Shown here one piece after another: positions 26,653-34,385 of a stretch of DNA of 34,385 bases. The position numbers were made by a program, and so were the translations under genes. Source of the stretch: Streptococcus oralis (GTDB lineage Bacteria > Bacillota > Bacilli > Lactobacillales > Streptococcaceae); the NCBI RefSeq assembly GCF_001578935.1, contig NZ_KQ969521.1:144062-178446 (forward strand). The letters are read 5' to 3'. Each line of letters starts with the position of its first letter. Positions within the stretch are counted from its first letter, which is position 1. The notes beneath the pieces were generated by a model. That model was not told where the DNA came from and searched no databases. It worked only from the letters and a program-made list of their open reading frames with translations.

Positions 26653-27201
26653 TTAGTTGATGGCTGCAAGAAGGTCGTCCGCTTGTTTTGCAAGTGATGA
26701 AGCAGTTGCTTCCTCTAACACCAATTTTCCATCTGCCCAAGCAGAGTCATTGACACGAGCAGCTGTAAAGTTACCAACGACTTGTGTACGGATAAATGGC
26801 AAGAGATCTTTGTAAATCGCAAAGAGTTGATCGTGACCGGCATTGGCTACAGAAGAGACAGTAACAAACTTGTCTTGGAGGGCAGAAGCACCACGTGTAT
26901 CAGACAAGTCAATGGCGCGAGAGAGCCAGTCAAGCAAGTTTTTCACTGTTCCAGGGATAGAGAAGTTGTAGATTGGAGAGAAGATCCAGATCGCATCCGC
27001 AGCAAGGACTGCTTCACGAGCAGCAGCTACAGCTGGATGAGTTGGAACTTCCAAATCTTGGCTGAAGAGAGGAATAGCTGAGTAATCAAGATAGCTAACT
27101 TCCGCTTTTCCAGCAAGTGCTTTCTCAGCTTCGAGGGCCATTTGGTGGTTGAAAGAACCTTGGCGTAGTGAACCGACGATAAATAATACTTTTTTAGACA
27201 T
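26653..27201 (-). CDS. NADPH-dependent FMN reductase / flavodoxin-fold quinone reductase
   Basis: 182 residues with the family's N-terminal VGSLRQGSFNHQMA (FMN phosphate loop) and SPIYNFSIPGTVKNLLDWLSR, the flavin ring contact. Enzymes of this family reduce FMN, quinones or azo compounds with NAD(P)H. Ribosome site AAAGGAGACA is upstream. A MarR-type regulator gene lies directly upstream on the same strand, and an AT-rich near-symmetrical element overlaps its promoter, suggesting redox- or quinone-responsive repression by that regulator (inference). Confidence 0.9.
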   Translation of the reverse strand: MSKKVLFIVGSLRQGSFNHQMALEAEKALAGKAEVSYLDYSAIPLFSQDLEVPTHPAVAAAREAVLAADAIWIFSPIYNFSIPGTVKNLLDWLSRAIDLSDTRGASALQDKFVTVSSVANAGHDQLFAIYKDLLPFIRTQVVGNFTAARVNDSAWADGKLVLEEATASSLAKQADDLLAAIN

Positions 27202-27254
27202 GATGTGTCTCCTTTAGTTTAAAATTCAAAGAGCGAACTCTTTTGTTACCATCT

Positions 27255-27283
27255 ATGTTACAGCAATTGATACTAATTAGCAA
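27255..27283 (-). promoter_or_regulatory. FMN reductase promoter with candidate MarR operator
   Basis: Minus strand TTGCTA, 17-bp spacer, TAACAT. The spacer and -35 contain ATTGCTAATTAG-TATCAATTGCT, with repeated ATTGCT and AATT half-sites, a reasonable place for MarR binding. No operator is proven. Confidence 0.45.
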
Positions 27284-27292
27284 TAATTTTGC

Positions 27293-27739
27293 TCACAAAT
27301 TTTTAAATTTTTTTAAAATCTGGATTAAATCTTCCTTTTCGCCATCTTCCAAGATGCTGAGTGCTTCTACGATCGAATCGATATGGTCAGGAAGAACCTC
27401 TTCGATTTTTCTGCGTCCTGCAGGTGTTAATTTCAGGAAAAAAGAGCGACGATCCTTGGGGTCGCAAGTTCTAGAAATCCACCCATCTCGAACCATATTT
27501 CGAATGACAACAGTCATGTTTCCAGAAGTGGCTAGCATTTTTTCGATCAAATCCTGAATGCGTAGTTCCCCCTTGCTATAGAGGGTTTCCAAAACTGAAA
27601 ATTGGGTGGGTGTTAGCCCGTGTTCTTTAGCAGCTTTGGCTTCATATGGTTTAAAAGTTCGTATGGCTTTATTGAGGACGATAGCTGTTTTTAAGTCTAG
27701 CTGATTATTGGAGATTTTCTCTTTCATATATTGTTTCAT
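27293..27739 (-). CDS. MarR family transcriptional regulator
   Basis: 148 residues with a winged helix-turn-helix: LTPTQFSVLETLYSKGELRIQDLIEKMLATSGNMTVVIRNMVRDGWISR is the recognition core (about 47-95), followed by CDPKDRRSFFLKLT, the wing. MarR-type proteins repress neighbouring detoxification genes and release DNA when bound by phenolics or oxidised. Likely target: the FMN reductase downstream. The ATG at 27739 lies only 6 bp from a minus-strand -10, so the mRNA appears leaderless; an alternative start at 27727 also has no ribosome site. Confidence 0.88.
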   Translation of the reverse strand: MKQYMKEKISNNQLDLKTAIVLNKAIRTFKPYEAKAAKEHGLTPTQFSVLETLYSKGELRIQDLIEKMLATSGNMTVVIRNMVRDGWISRTCDPKDRRSFFLKLTPAGRRKIEEVLPDHIDSIVEALSILEDGEKEDLIQILKKFKNL

Positions 27740-27745
27740 AAGGCT

Positions 27746-27774
27746 ATTTTATCAATAATGAGAGAGAAAAACAA
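27746..27774 (-). promoter_or_regulatory. marR-type regulator promoter (leaderless)
   Basis: Minus-strand TTGTTT, 17-bp spacer, TAAAAT with TGA extension. The proximal edge of the -10 is 6 bp from the ATG. Confidence 0.6.
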
Positions 27775-27822
27775 GAACTTACATTTTATAGGAAAAGATT
27801 CTTAGAATGTTCCTGTCTTCAC

Positions 27823-27851
27823 TTGTAATAAAGGAGGAGAGATGGTAAAAT
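27823..27851 (+). promoter_or_regulatory. tseB promoter (leaderless GTG)
   Basis: TTGTAA, 17-bp spacer, TAAAAT with TGG extension. The -10 ends 6 bp before GTG 27858. The AAAGGAGGAGA at 27830-27840 looks like a ribosome site but lies in the promoter spacer and leads only to ATG-GTA-AAA-TAG. Confidence 0.6.
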
Positions 27852-27857
27852 AGACGA

Positions 27858-28334
27858 GTGAAACTAAGACAGAAAAAAGCAAAAGACAAGCTACTTTTAC
27901 AGTATGGAATCGGCATTGCTCTGGTAGTACTAGTCATGACCACTTCCTTTCTTTATCTGATATCGCTCAGCATGAAACCCTATCAAGATGCTAGAGTTGA
28001 GGGAGAAAAACTAGCCAAGCAGTATGCAGAATTGGAGAAGGCTGATCAGGTTGATTTCTACAATGGACTAGAAGGTTATTACAGCGTTCTGGGACATAAT
28101 AAAAAGCAAGAGGCCATTGCCGTACTGATTGAAAAGAATGACCACAAGATTTATGTCTATCAGCTAGATAAGGGGATTTCTCAAGACAAGGCAGCGACGA
28201 TTTCGAGGGAAAAAGGAGCTAGCGACATTGACAAGATTACTTTTGGTCGCTATCAGGATAAGCCGATTTGGGAAGTTAAGTCAGGAAACCAGTACTATCT
28301 GGTCGACTTTGAAACAGGAGCAGTGATCCAATAA
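27858..28334 (+). CDS. TseB/YpmB-like membrane protein (DUF5590)
   Basis: 158 residues starting with GTG. A basic N-terminus and one membrane anchor (about 14-36) lead into an extracytoplasmic PepSY-like fold with DDKPIWEV-type sequence (RYQDKPIWEVKSGNQYYLVDFETG). In Bacillus, TseB (YpmB) binds a class A/B penicillin-binding protein and assists cell-wall elongation, and sits in the order ypmB-aspB-asnS, exactly as here. The start is leaderless, with the -10 ending 6 bp upstream. It ends 9 bp before the aminotransferase. Confidence 0.85.
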   Translation: MKLRQKKAKDKLLLQYGIGIALVVLVMTTSFLYLISLSMKPYQDARVEGEKLAKQYAELEKADQVDFYNGLEGYYSVLGHNKKQEAIAVLIEKNDHKIYVYQLDKGISQDKAATISREKGASDIDKITFGRYQDKPIWEVKSGNQYYLVDFETGAVIQ

Positions 28335-28343
28335 GGAGGGCAT

Positions 28344-29522
28344 ATGAAACTATCCAAACGTGTACTAGAAATGGAAGAAAGCGTCACTCTAGCTAGTGAT
28401 GCAAGAGCCAAAGCATTAAAAGCTCAGGGAAAGGATGTTCTTTTCTTAACCTTGGGACAGCCTGATTTCCATACTCCTGAAAACATTCAGGATGCAGCGG
28501 TAGAAGCGATTCGAGATGGACGAGCTTCCTTCTATACAGTTGCTTCAGGCCTACCAGAGTTAAAAGCGGCGGTTAATACCTATTTTGAACGTCACTATGG
28601 GTATTCCGTAGCGGCTAACGAGGTTACATTTGCCACTGGTGCCAAGTTCTCTCTCTACACCTTCTTTATGGCTGTGGTCAATCCAGGTGATGAGGTCATC
28701 ATTCCTACACCTTACTGGGTCAGCTATGGAGACCAGGTCAAAATGGCAGAAGGAGTGCCAGTCTTTGTCCAGGCAAAGGAAGACAATCACTTTAAAGTAA
28801 CAGTAGAGCAGCTAGAAGCAGCCCGAACAGATAAGACAAAGGTCTTAGTTCTCAATTCACCATCGAATCCGACCGGTATGATATACTCTCGTGAGGAACT
28901 CTTGGCCATCGGAAATTGGGCAGTTGAACATGATGTCCTTATCCTAGCGGATGATATATACGGTCGTCTAGTTTATAATGGAAATGAATTTGTTCCAATC
29001 TCTAGTCTGTCAGAAGCTATTCGCAAGCAAACCATCGTGATTAACGGTGTATCTAAGGCCTATGCCATGACTGGTTGGCGGGTAGGATATGCTGTGGGAA
29101 ATCCTGAAATTATCGCTGCCATGAGCAAACTAACAGGACAAACGACTTCAAATCTGACAGCAGTATCCCAATATGCTACCATTGAAGCACTCACTGGACC
29201 GCAAGACTCTGTTGAAGCTATGCGCCAAGCCTTTGAAGAACGTTTGGATACCATCTATCCTCTCTTATGCCAAGTGCCTGGTTTTGAAGTTGTCAAGCCC
29301 CAAGGAGCCTTCTATCTCTTCCCAAATGTTAAAAAAGCGATGGAGATGAAGGGGTATACCGATGTGACAGAGTTTACAACAGCTATTCTAGAAGAAGTCG
29401 GTCTTGCCTTGATTACAGGAGCTGGATTTGGAGCACCAGAAAATGTTCGTCTCAGCTATGCGACAGACCTAGACACGCTTAAAGAAGCGGTTAAACGTTT
29501 GAAAGCATTTATGGAAAAATAA
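28344..29522 (+). CDS. aspB: Aspartate/aromatic aminotransferase, class I
   Basis: 392-residue PLP enzyme of fold type I. The Schiff-base lysine is Lys238 in [14 protein letters not shown]; other cofactor contacts are [12 protein letters not shown] and [10 protein letters not shown]. Converts aspartate and 2-oxoglutarate to oxaloacetate and glutamate; streptococcal annotations often call it aspC, but the ypmB-aspB-asnS context favours aspB. Ribosome site AAGGAGG is 6 bp upstream. Confidence 0.92.
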   Translation: MKLSKRVLEMEESVTLASDARAKALKAQGKDVLFLTLGQPDFHTPENIQDAAVEAIRDGRASFYTVASGLPELKAAVNTYFERHYGYSVAANEVTFATGAKFSLYTFFMAVVNPGDEVIIPTPYWVSYGDQVKMAEGVPVFVQAKEDNHFKVTVEQLEAARTDKTKVLVLNSPSNPTGMIYSREELLAIGNWAVEHDVLILADDIYGRLVYNGNEFVPISSLSEAIRKQTIVINGVSKAYAMTGWRVGYAVGNPEIIAAMSKLTGQTTSNLTAVSQYATIEALTGPQDSVEAMRQAFEERLDTIYPLLCQVPGFEVVKPQGAFYLFPNVKKAMEMKGYTDVTEFTTAILEEVGLALITGAGFGAPENVRLSYATDLDTLKEAVKRLKAFMEK

Positions 29523-29544
29523 AAGAAAAAGAAAAGGAAAAATA

Positions 29545-30888
29545 ATGACAAAACGTGTAACGATTATTGATGTAAAAGACTATGTTGGTCAAGAAGTGAC
29601 CATCGGAGCCTGGGTTGCTAACAAATCTGGAAAAGGGAAAATTGCCTTCTTGCAATTGCGTGATGGAACAGCCTTTTTCCAAGGAGTTGCCTTCAAACCA
29701 AACTTTATTGAAAAGTTCGGTGAGGAAGTGGGTCTAGAGAAGTTTAATGTCATCAAACGTTTGAGCCAAGAAACTTCTGTTTATGTGACAGGGGTTGTCA
29801 AAGAAGACGAACGTTCTAAGTTTGGTTATGAGTTGGATATTACAGACATCGAAGTGATCGGTGAATCTCAAGACTACCCAATCACTCCAAAAGAACACGG
29901 AACAGACTTCTTGATGGACAACCGTCACTTGTGGCTTCGTTCTCGTAAGCAAGTAGCGGTGATGCAAATCCGTAACGCTATCATTTATGCAACCTATGAG
30001 TTCTTTGACAAGAACGGCTTCATGAAGTTTGATAGCCCAATTCTTTCAGGAAACGCAGCAGAAGACTCAACAGAACTCTTTGAAACAGACTACTTTGGAA
30101 CGCCAGCTTACTTGAGTCAATCAGGTCAGCTTTACCTAGAAGCAGGGGCTATGGCTCTTGGTCGTGTATTTGACTTTGGTCCAGTATTCCGTGCTGAAAA
30201 ATCAAAAACACGCCGTCACTTGACTGAGTTCTGGATGATGGACGCAGAGTACTCATACTTGACTCACGATGAGTCACTTGACTTGCAAGAAGCTTATGTA
30301 AAAGCTCTTCTTCAAGGTGTTCTTGACCGTGCGCCTCAAGCCTTGGAAACCTTGGAACGTGATACAGAGCTCTTGAAACGCTACATTGCTGAGCCGTTCA
30401 AACGCATAACTTACGATCAAGCTATTGACCTCTTGCAAGAGCATGAGAATGATGAAGATGCTGACTACGAGCATCTTGAGCATGGAGATGACTTTGGTTC
30501 ACCACACGAAACATGGATTTCAAACCACTTTGGTGTCCCAACCTTTGTCATAAACTACCCAGCAGCCATCAAGGCCTTCTACATGAAACCAGTTCCTGGA
30601 AATCCAGAGCGCGTGCTTTGTGCAGACTTGCTTGCACCAGAAGGTTACGGAGAAATCATCGGTGGTTCTATGCGTGAGGAAGACTATGATGCCCTTGTCG
30701 CTAAGATGGAAGAACTTGGAATGGACCGTACAGAGTACGAATTCTACCTTGACCTTCGTAAATACGGTACAGTACCACACGGAGGTTTTGGTATCGGTAT
30801 TGAACGTATGGTAACCTTCGCAGCAGGTACAAAACACATCCGTGAAGCTATTCCATTCCCACGTATGTTGCACCGTATCAAACCATAA
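29545..30888 (+). CDS. asnS: Asparaginyl-tRNA synthetase
   Basis: 447-residue class IIb synthetase. N-terminal OB-fold anticodon-binding domain (about 1-110, [24 protein letters not shown] region), then the catalytic core with motif 2 ([21 protein letters not shown]) and motif 3 ([10 protein letters not shown]). Length typical. Follows aspB by 22 bp with AAAAGGAAAA as ribosome site, probably in the same transcript, and ends before a strong terminator. Confidence 0.97.
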   Translation: MTKRVTIIDVKDYVGQEVTIGAWVANKSGKGKIAFLQLRDGTAFFQGVAFKPNFIEKFGEEVGLEKFNVIKRLSQETSVYVTGVVKEDERSKFGYELDITDIEVIGESQDYPITPKEHGTDFLMDNRHLWLRSRKQVAVMQIRNAIIYATYEFFDKNGFMKFDSPILSGNAAEDSTELFETDYFGTPAYLSQSGQLYLEAGAMALGRVFDFGPVFRAEKSKTRRHLTEFWMMDAEYSYLTHDESLDLQEAYVKALLQGVLDRAPQALETLERDTELLKRYIAEPFKRITYDQAIDLLQEHENDEDADYEHLEHGDDFGSPHETWISNHFGVPTFVINYPAAIKAFYMKPVPGNPERVLCADLLAPEGYGEIIGGSMREEDYDALVAKMEELGMDRTEYEFYLDLRKYGTVPHGGFGIGIERMVTFAAGTKHIREAIPFPRMLHRIKP

Positions 30889-30894
30889 ACTAGT

Positions 30895-30923
30895 AAAAAG
30901 AAGATAATTTCATCTTCTTTTTT
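30895..30923 (+). terminator. Terminator after asnS
   Basis: 11-bp stem AAAAAGAAGAT / ATCTTCTTTTT with a 6-base loop and T-run. Confidence 0.88.
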
Positions 30924-30933
30924 CACTTTTATC

Positions 30934-30962
30934 TTGCTATCTATCAGTTTTTCTAGTATAAT
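30934..30962 (+). promoter_or_regulatory. rpsF operon promoter
   Basis: TTGCTA, 17-bp spacer, TATAAT; predicted start near 30969. Confidence 0.75.
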
Positions 30963-30970
30963 AGTTTATT

Positions 30971-31009
30971 GTGAGCAAACCTCACTTACCCCTTGCAAAG
31001 ACTAGGGGT
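30971..31009 (+). promoter_or_regulatory. rpsF mRNA leader with two tandem hairpins
   Basis: GTGAG/CTCAC (30971-30985) followed by ACCCCT/AGGGGT (30988-31009) right after the predicted transcript start. S6:S18 autoregulatory leaders occur upstream of rpsF in many bacteria; this could be one, but the diagnostic bulge was not verified. Confidence 0.45.
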
Positions 31010-31036
31010 CATTAGACCAAAAGGAGGAACATATCA

Positions 31037-31327
31037 ATGGCTAAATACGAAATTCTTTATATCATTCGTCCAAACATTGAAGAAGAAGCGAAAAACGCTT
31101 TGGTAGCACGTTTTGACTCTATCTTGACTGACAACGGTGCAACTGTTGTTGAATCAAAATCATGGGAAAAACGTCGTCTTGCATACGAAATCCAAGATTT
31201 CCGTGAAGGACTTTACCACATCGTTAACGTTGAAGCAAACGACGACGCAGCTCTTAAAGAGTTTGACCGTCTTTCAAAAATCAACGCTGACATTCTTCGT
31301 CACATGATCGTCAAACTTGACGCGTAA
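31037..31327 (+). CDS. rpsF: 30S ribosomal protein S6
   Basis: 96 residues; [20 protein letters not shown] and [19 protein letters not shown] are the S6 core. Forms a heterodimer with S18 on the 30S platform; rpsR is two genes downstream. Strong AAAGGAGGA ribosome site. Codon use is highly biased, as for ribosomal genes. Confidence 0.98.
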   Translation: MAKYEILYIIRPNIEEEAKNALVARFDSILTDNGATVVESKSWEKRRLAYEIQDFREGLYHIVNVEANDDAALKEFDRLSKINADILRHMIVKLDA

Positions 31328-31338
31328 GAAGGTAAATT

Positions 31339-31809
31339 ATGATTAACAATGTTGTACTTGTAGGGCGTATGACACGTGACGCTGAGTTGCGTTATACCCC
31401 ATCAAATGTAGCAGTTGCGACTTTTACTCTTGCAGTAAACCGTACATTTAAGAGTCAAAATGGCGAACGTGAAGCTGATTTCATCAATGTCGTTATGTGG
31501 CGCCAACAGGCTGAAAATCTTGCTAACTGGGCTAAAAAAGGCTCTCTTATCGGGATCACAGGCCGTATCCAGACTCGTAGTTACGATAACCAGCAAGGAC
31601 AACGTGTCTACGTAACAGAAGTCGTGGCTGAGAATTTCCAAATGTTGGAAAGCCGCGGAGTGCGTGAAGGACATTCAGGTGGCGCTTATTCTGCACCAAC
31701 TGCTGGTCAATCAGCACCTGCAAATCCAGTACCAGACTTTTCACGTTCTGAAAATCCATTTGGAGCAACCAATCCATTGGACATTTCAGATGATGATTTA
31801 CCATTCTAA
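31339..31809 (+). CDS. ssb: Single-stranded DNA-binding protein
   Basis: 156 residues. Oligonucleotide-binding fold over the first 105 residues ([36 protein letters not shown]), a Gly/Pro/Ser/Asn-rich linker, and the acidic partner-binding tip DDDLPF. Binds ssDNA in replication and recombination. Placement between rpsF and rpsR identifies it as the essential housekeeping copy, as distinct from the competence-induced paralogue ssbB that such streptococci also have. Confidence 0.97.
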   Translation: MINNVVLVGRMTRDAELRYTPSNVAVATFTLAVNRTFKSQNGEREADFINVVMWRQQAENLANWAKKGSLIGITGRIQTRSYDNQQGQRVYVTEVVAENFQMLESRGVREGHSGGAYSAPTAGQSAPANPVPDFSRSENPFGATNPLDISDDDLPF

Positions 31810-31840
31810 TGGACAATTAATACTATAAAGGAGAAAAAAC

Positions 31841-32080
31841 ATGGCTCAACAACGTCGTGGCGGATTCAAACGCCGTAAAAAAGTTGATTACATCGCAGCA
31901 AACAAAATTGAATATGTTGATTACAAAGATACTGAGCTTCTTAGCCGTTTCGTTTCAGAACGTGGGAAAATCCTTCCACGTCGTGTAACAGGAACTTCAG
32001 CTAAAAACCAACGTAAAGTAACAACAGCTATCAAACGCGCTCGCGTAATGGCTTTGATGCCTTTCGTAAACGAAGATTAA
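31841..32080 (+). CDS. rpsR: 30S ribosomal protein S18
   Basis: 79 residues with the S18 signature region [25 protein letters not shown]. The basic N-terminus ([12 protein letters not shown]) is usual. It has no Cys-rich zinc motif, so it is of the zinc-independent form. Ends the rpsF operon, followed immediately by terminators. Confidence 0.98.
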   Translation: MAQQRRGGFKRRKKVDYIAANKIEYVDYKDTELLSRFVSERGKILPRRVTGTSAKNQRKVTTAIKRARVMALMPFVNED

Positions 32081-32081
32081 A

Positions 32082-32256
32082 AAAGAGGTCCGGGTGGACC
32101 TCTTTTTCAGACCCGTTTGGGTCTTTTTTTCACGAGCCTTGAAATGAGAGAGCGAGTTGAGGTCCAGTTGACCTCTTTTTCAGATTTTTATAGGATTTTG
32201 TTAGAAAGGATTCCCTGTTGACCTAGTAAGATTCTTTTGTCTTACTAGGTTTTTTC
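32082..32256 (+). terminator. Array of four tandem terminators after rpsR
   Basis: T1 at 32082-32105 (AAAGAGGTCC/GGACCTCTTT), T2 at 32109-32130 (AGACCC/GGGTCT, T7), T3 at 32159-32180 (GAGGTC/GACCTC, T5), T4 at 32221-32256 (ACCTAGTAAG/CTTACTAGGT, T-run). T1 and T3 share GAGGTCC...GACCTCTTTTTCAGA and look like duplicates. Confidence 0.85.
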
Positions 32257-32274
32257 TTTTAATCTTTATTATCG

Positions 32275-32283
32275 TGCTATAAT
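32275..32283 (+). promoter_or_regulatory. Promoter of the GNAT gene
   Basis: TGCTATAAT, perfect extended -10, 29 bp before the ATG. Confidence 0.65.
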
Positions 32284-32312
32284 GGTAGGAGAAAGCTATA
32301 AAGGAGCAACTT

Positions 32313-32822
32313 ATGAAGACGATATGTTCAATTAGAAAAATGCAAGAATCTGACATTAAAGATCTATATCGAGGATTTATCAGCCAAGGTTGGCCGGGTA
32401 GAGAAGAAATTTTGGCTAGATATTTTCTGGAACAAGAATGTGGGGAGAGAGAAGTCTTAGTTGCAGAGGTTGAGGGTGCTTTAGCGGGTTATATCACAAT
32501 TTTGCCCTGCGCTAAGCAGGGGCCTTTTGCAGAAATCTATCCAGAACTCTCAGATTTCAATGTCTTTGAACCTTTTCAAAATCAAGGTATTGGAAATCTC
32601 TTGCTGGAAGAAGCAGAAAAACGAGTTAGGCTCATATCGGATAAGGTGACCCTTGGTGTTGGGCTCCATTCAGGGTATGGACCTGCCCAGAGATTGTACA
32701 TCAAACGAGGCTATATTCCAGATGGGACGGGTGTTTGGTATCAGAACCATCAACCGGCCATGAATGCGGTGTGTGAAGATATCGGAGAATTGGTCTTGTA
32801 TCTGTCGAAAAATTTGTTTTAA
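32313..32822 (+). CDS. GNAT family N-acetyltransferase
   Basis: 169 residues. The acetyl-CoA loop is FQNQGIGNLLLEEAEKRV (about 89-106), a Q-x-x-G-I-G variant of the family motif, followed by GPAQRLYIKRGYIPDG, the usual end of the fold. Substrate cannot be read from sequence. Ribosome site AAAGGAG. Own promoter and terminator, so a single-gene unit between the rpsF operon and the epimerase. Confidence 0.87.
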   Translation: MKTICSIRKMQESDIKDLYRGFISQGWPGREEILARYFLEQECGEREVLVAEVEGALAGYITILPCAKQGPFAEIYPELSDFNVFEPFQNQGIGNLLLEEAEKRVRLISDKVTLGVGLHSGYGPAQRLYIKRGYIPDGTGVWYQNHQPAMNAVCEDIGELVLYLSKNLF

Positions 32823-32869
32823 GACAGATTTTATAAGATTTAAATTTTAAATATAGTAAACAATCACAG

Positions 32870-32899
32870 TCCCTTTTTCATTCGAAAAAGGGATTTTTT
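32870..32899 (+). terminator. Terminator after the GNAT gene
   Basis: 10-bp stem TCCCTTTTTC / GAAAAAGGGA, loop ATTC, T6 tail. Confidence 0.9.
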
Positions 32900-33259
32900 G
32901 TTTGAAATTGTTTGATTTATTCCTCGAAGTGATAAAATATAATTGTTTGTAATATCAAGATAAAAATAAATATCGAAAAAAACATATAAGGTTTAGCTTT
33001 TTTAAAATACGGATTCTTTTGAAAAATCTTAAAATTTCCTAAAATAAGGCTTTTTAAAGGTTGTAAATAATATTGTTACAAAAAGGTTACAAATTATTAA
33101 AATTAAATTAAATGCAATAATATAATTTAGAAAAAATTTGACATATAAATTAATTGACGGTAAAATAATTAAGATAATCAAATTAATTGATTTGCGCAAT
33201 AATTCGATATAAAGATTAATCTGATGTGTCAAATTTTATTATAGTAGAAGGATAGCATA
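32900..33259. other. AT-rich gene-free stretch upstream of the epimerase
   Basis: About 360 bp of very AT-rich DNA. No convincing gene, RNA or known repeat is seen. A weak minus-strand reading frame at 33029-33232 has biased Ile/Leu/Asn/Phe composition expected from AT-rich noise and no ribosome site. It contains TTACAAA/GTTACAAA iterations near 33075-33095 and a strong plus-strand promoter at 33138-33166. Confidence 0.5.
33138..33166 (+). promoter_or_regulatory. Promoter of the epimerase gene
   Basis: Consensus TTGACA, 17-bp spacer, TAAAAT. Predicted transcript start near 33173 leaves an 85-90 base untranslated leader. Confidence 0.75.
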
Positions 33260-34385
33260 ATGAAGAAACTGAAAGTGATGGTTGTTTTTGGAACACGACC
33301 AGAAGCTATTAAAATGGCCCCTTTAGTGTTAGAATTGCAAAAACATAGTGACAGCATTGAGACGATTACAGTTGTGACAGCTCAACACCGTCAAATGCTT
33401 GATCAAGTTCTTGAAACTTTTAGCATCGAGCCACATTATGACCTGGATATTATGGGGAAAAATCAATCCCTTTTAGATATTACTGGAAAAATTTTAGAAA
33501 AGTTTGATCCAGTTGTTAAGCAAGAACTTCCAGATATAATTCTTGTTCATGGAGATACAACAACAACTTTTGCAGCAAGTTTAGTTGCTTTCTATAATCA
33601 GGTACGTATCGGCCACGTTGAGGCCGGGCTAAGGACCTTTGATAAGTATTCTCCTTTCCCAGAAGAAATGAATCGTCAGATGACTGATAACCTAGCGGAT
33701 CTTTATTTTGCTCCAACTAGTGAGAGTAAAGAAAATCTCCTCAAGGAAAATCACCCTGAGTCTGCTATTGTCATTACGGGAAATACAGCCATTGATGCAT
33801 TGAAACTAACCGTTCAATCGGATTACTATCATGAAGTTCTAGATCAATTGGATCCAGATAAGAAACTTGTATTGGTAACCATGCATCGTCGTGAGAATCA
33901 AGGTCAATCAATGCGAGATGTCTTTACAGCCTTACGCGAGATGGTCGATCTTCATCAGGAAATTGAAGTTGTTTATCCTGTTCATCTTAGCCCTGCCGTG
34001 CAAGAAGCAGCAAACGATATCTTAGCTGGTCACGATCGTATTCACTTGATTGAGCCTTTAGATGTACTTGATTTTCATAATTTGGCTTCAAGAAGCTATT
34101 TTATCATGACTGACTCTGGAGGTGTTCAAGAAGAGGCGCCTTCTCTCGGCAAACCTGTCCTTGTCCTTCGTGACACGACGGAACGTCCAGAAGGAGTAAG
34201 AGCAGGTACTTTGAAGCTAATTGGTACGGATCCAGTACGTGTGAAAGAAGCAATGGCAGCACTCTTAACAGATGAAACTCTTTATAGACAAATGTCTCAG
34301 GCACCAAATCCTTATGGAGATGGAAGAGCCTCTGAAAGAATCGTACAATCCATTCAACAGTACTTTGGTGCAGCGACTTCTGTAT
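33260..34385 (+). CDS. wecB: UDP-N-acetylglucosamine 2-epimerase, non-hydrolysing (3' end cut by window)
   Basis: 375 codons are visible and the frame is still open at the last base, close to the usual full length. MKKLKVMVVFGTRPEAIKMAPL is the family N-terminus; HGDTTTT, HVEAGLRTFDKYSPFPEEMNRQ, TMHRRENQGQ and MTDSGGVQEEAPSLGKPVLVLRDTTERPEG cover the UDP- and substrate-binding and catalytic residues. It interconverts UDP-GlcNAc and UDP-ManNAc, feeding ManNAc-containing capsule or teichoic-type polymers. No other polysaccharide gene is next to it in the window, so it may be a stand-alone housekeeping copy (mnaA/wecB). Ribosome site AAGGATAG is weak to moderate. Confidence 0.93.
   Translation, partial: MKKLKVMVVFGTRPEAIKMAPLVLELQKHSDSIETITVVTAQHRQMLDQVLETFSIEPHYDLDIMGKNQSLLDITGKILEKFDPVVKQELPDIILVHGDTTTTFAASLVAFYNQVRIGHVEAGLRTFDKYSPFPEEMNRQMTDNLADLYFAPTSESKENLLKENHPESAIVITGNTAIDALKLTVQSDYYHEVLDQLDPDKKLVLVTMHRRENQGQSMRDVFTALREMVDLHQEIEVVYPVHLSPAVQEAANDILAGHDRIHLIEPLDVLDFHNLASRSYFIMTDSGGVQEEAPSLGKPVLVLRDTTERPEGVRAGTLKLIGTDPVRVKEAMAALLTDETLYRQMSQAPNPYGDGRASERIVQSIQQYFGAATSV

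Noticed and set aside
27842..27853. Translation start ATG 27842 after AAAGGAGGAGA
   Set aside because: It reads only three codons before TAG and overlaps the -10; GTG 27858 is the start of the real protein.
33029..33232. 67-codon minus-strand hydrophobic open frame
   Set aside because: Composition is what AT-rich noise gives; no ribosome site, and it overlaps the strong plus-strand epimerase promoter.
1..34385. CRISPR arrays, tRNA or rRNA genes, prophage
   Set aside because: No regularly spaced identical repeats, tRNA-like folds or phage structural genes were seen on either strand.

Overview
The window looks like a chromosomal segment of a Streptococcus of the mitis group (S. mitis, S. oralis, S. 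pneumoniae or a close relative). The reasons are the gene order rapZ-yvcK-whiA / ferredoxin-NADP reductase / cdaA-cdaR-glmM / DUF1149-degV / dapB-cca-ABC-F / mntE / mgtA / deformylase-like / yaaA / tseB-aspB-asnS / rpsF-ssb-rpsR, which I recall as the pneumococcal order; a BOX repeat containing the BOX-PCR primer site; many TGn extended -10 promoters; and low-to-moderate G+C. No alignment was run, so species is not resolved.

Layout. 1-2685: the rapZ (cut by the left edge)-yvcK-whiA operon, joined by ATGA overlaps. 2719-5219: a roughly 2.5 kb accessory island with its own promoter. It encodes a lipoprotein, a GHSLG lipase and three small helical proteins, and its architecture resembles a type VII-secreted 'reverse' lipase effector with immunity and targeting partners. 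It is bracketed by a 51-bp direct repeat that copies the whiA 3' end plus its terminator. 5268-6236: ferredoxin-NADP reductase (minus strand). 6373-9397: the c-di-AMP / cell-wall precursor operon cdaA-cdaR-glmM. 9471-10696: DUF1149 and DegV. 10697-10960: an unusual tandem structured repeat. 10961-15397: dapB-cca-ABC-F-membrane protein operon.

15451-23309 is a manganese-export region: mntE (minus strand) and mgtA behind a yybP-ykoY-type Mn riboswitch. It is split by a three-gene AT-rich envelope-glycan cassette: a GT-C-like membrane transferase with an apparent frameshift in a T7 tract, an acyltransferase-3 and a polyprenyl-phosphate glycosyltransferase. 23414-25813: deformylase-like protein, large membrane-anchored protein, BOX element and a 54-residue membrane protein. 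25893-28334: yaaA, FMN reductase, MarR regulator and tseB; three of these genes appear to be read from leaderless mRNAs. 28344-32080: aspB-asnS and the rpsF-ssb-rpsR operon, followed by four tandem terminators. 32313-32822: a GNAT acetyltransferase. 32900-33259: a very AT-rich gene-free stretch ending in a strong promoter for a UDP-GlcNAc 2-epimerase cut by the right edge.

Most of the window is conserved core genome. The accessory and most interesting parts are the lipase island with its flanking repeats, the glycan cassette with its homopolymer frameshift, and the tandem folded repeats upstream of dapB.
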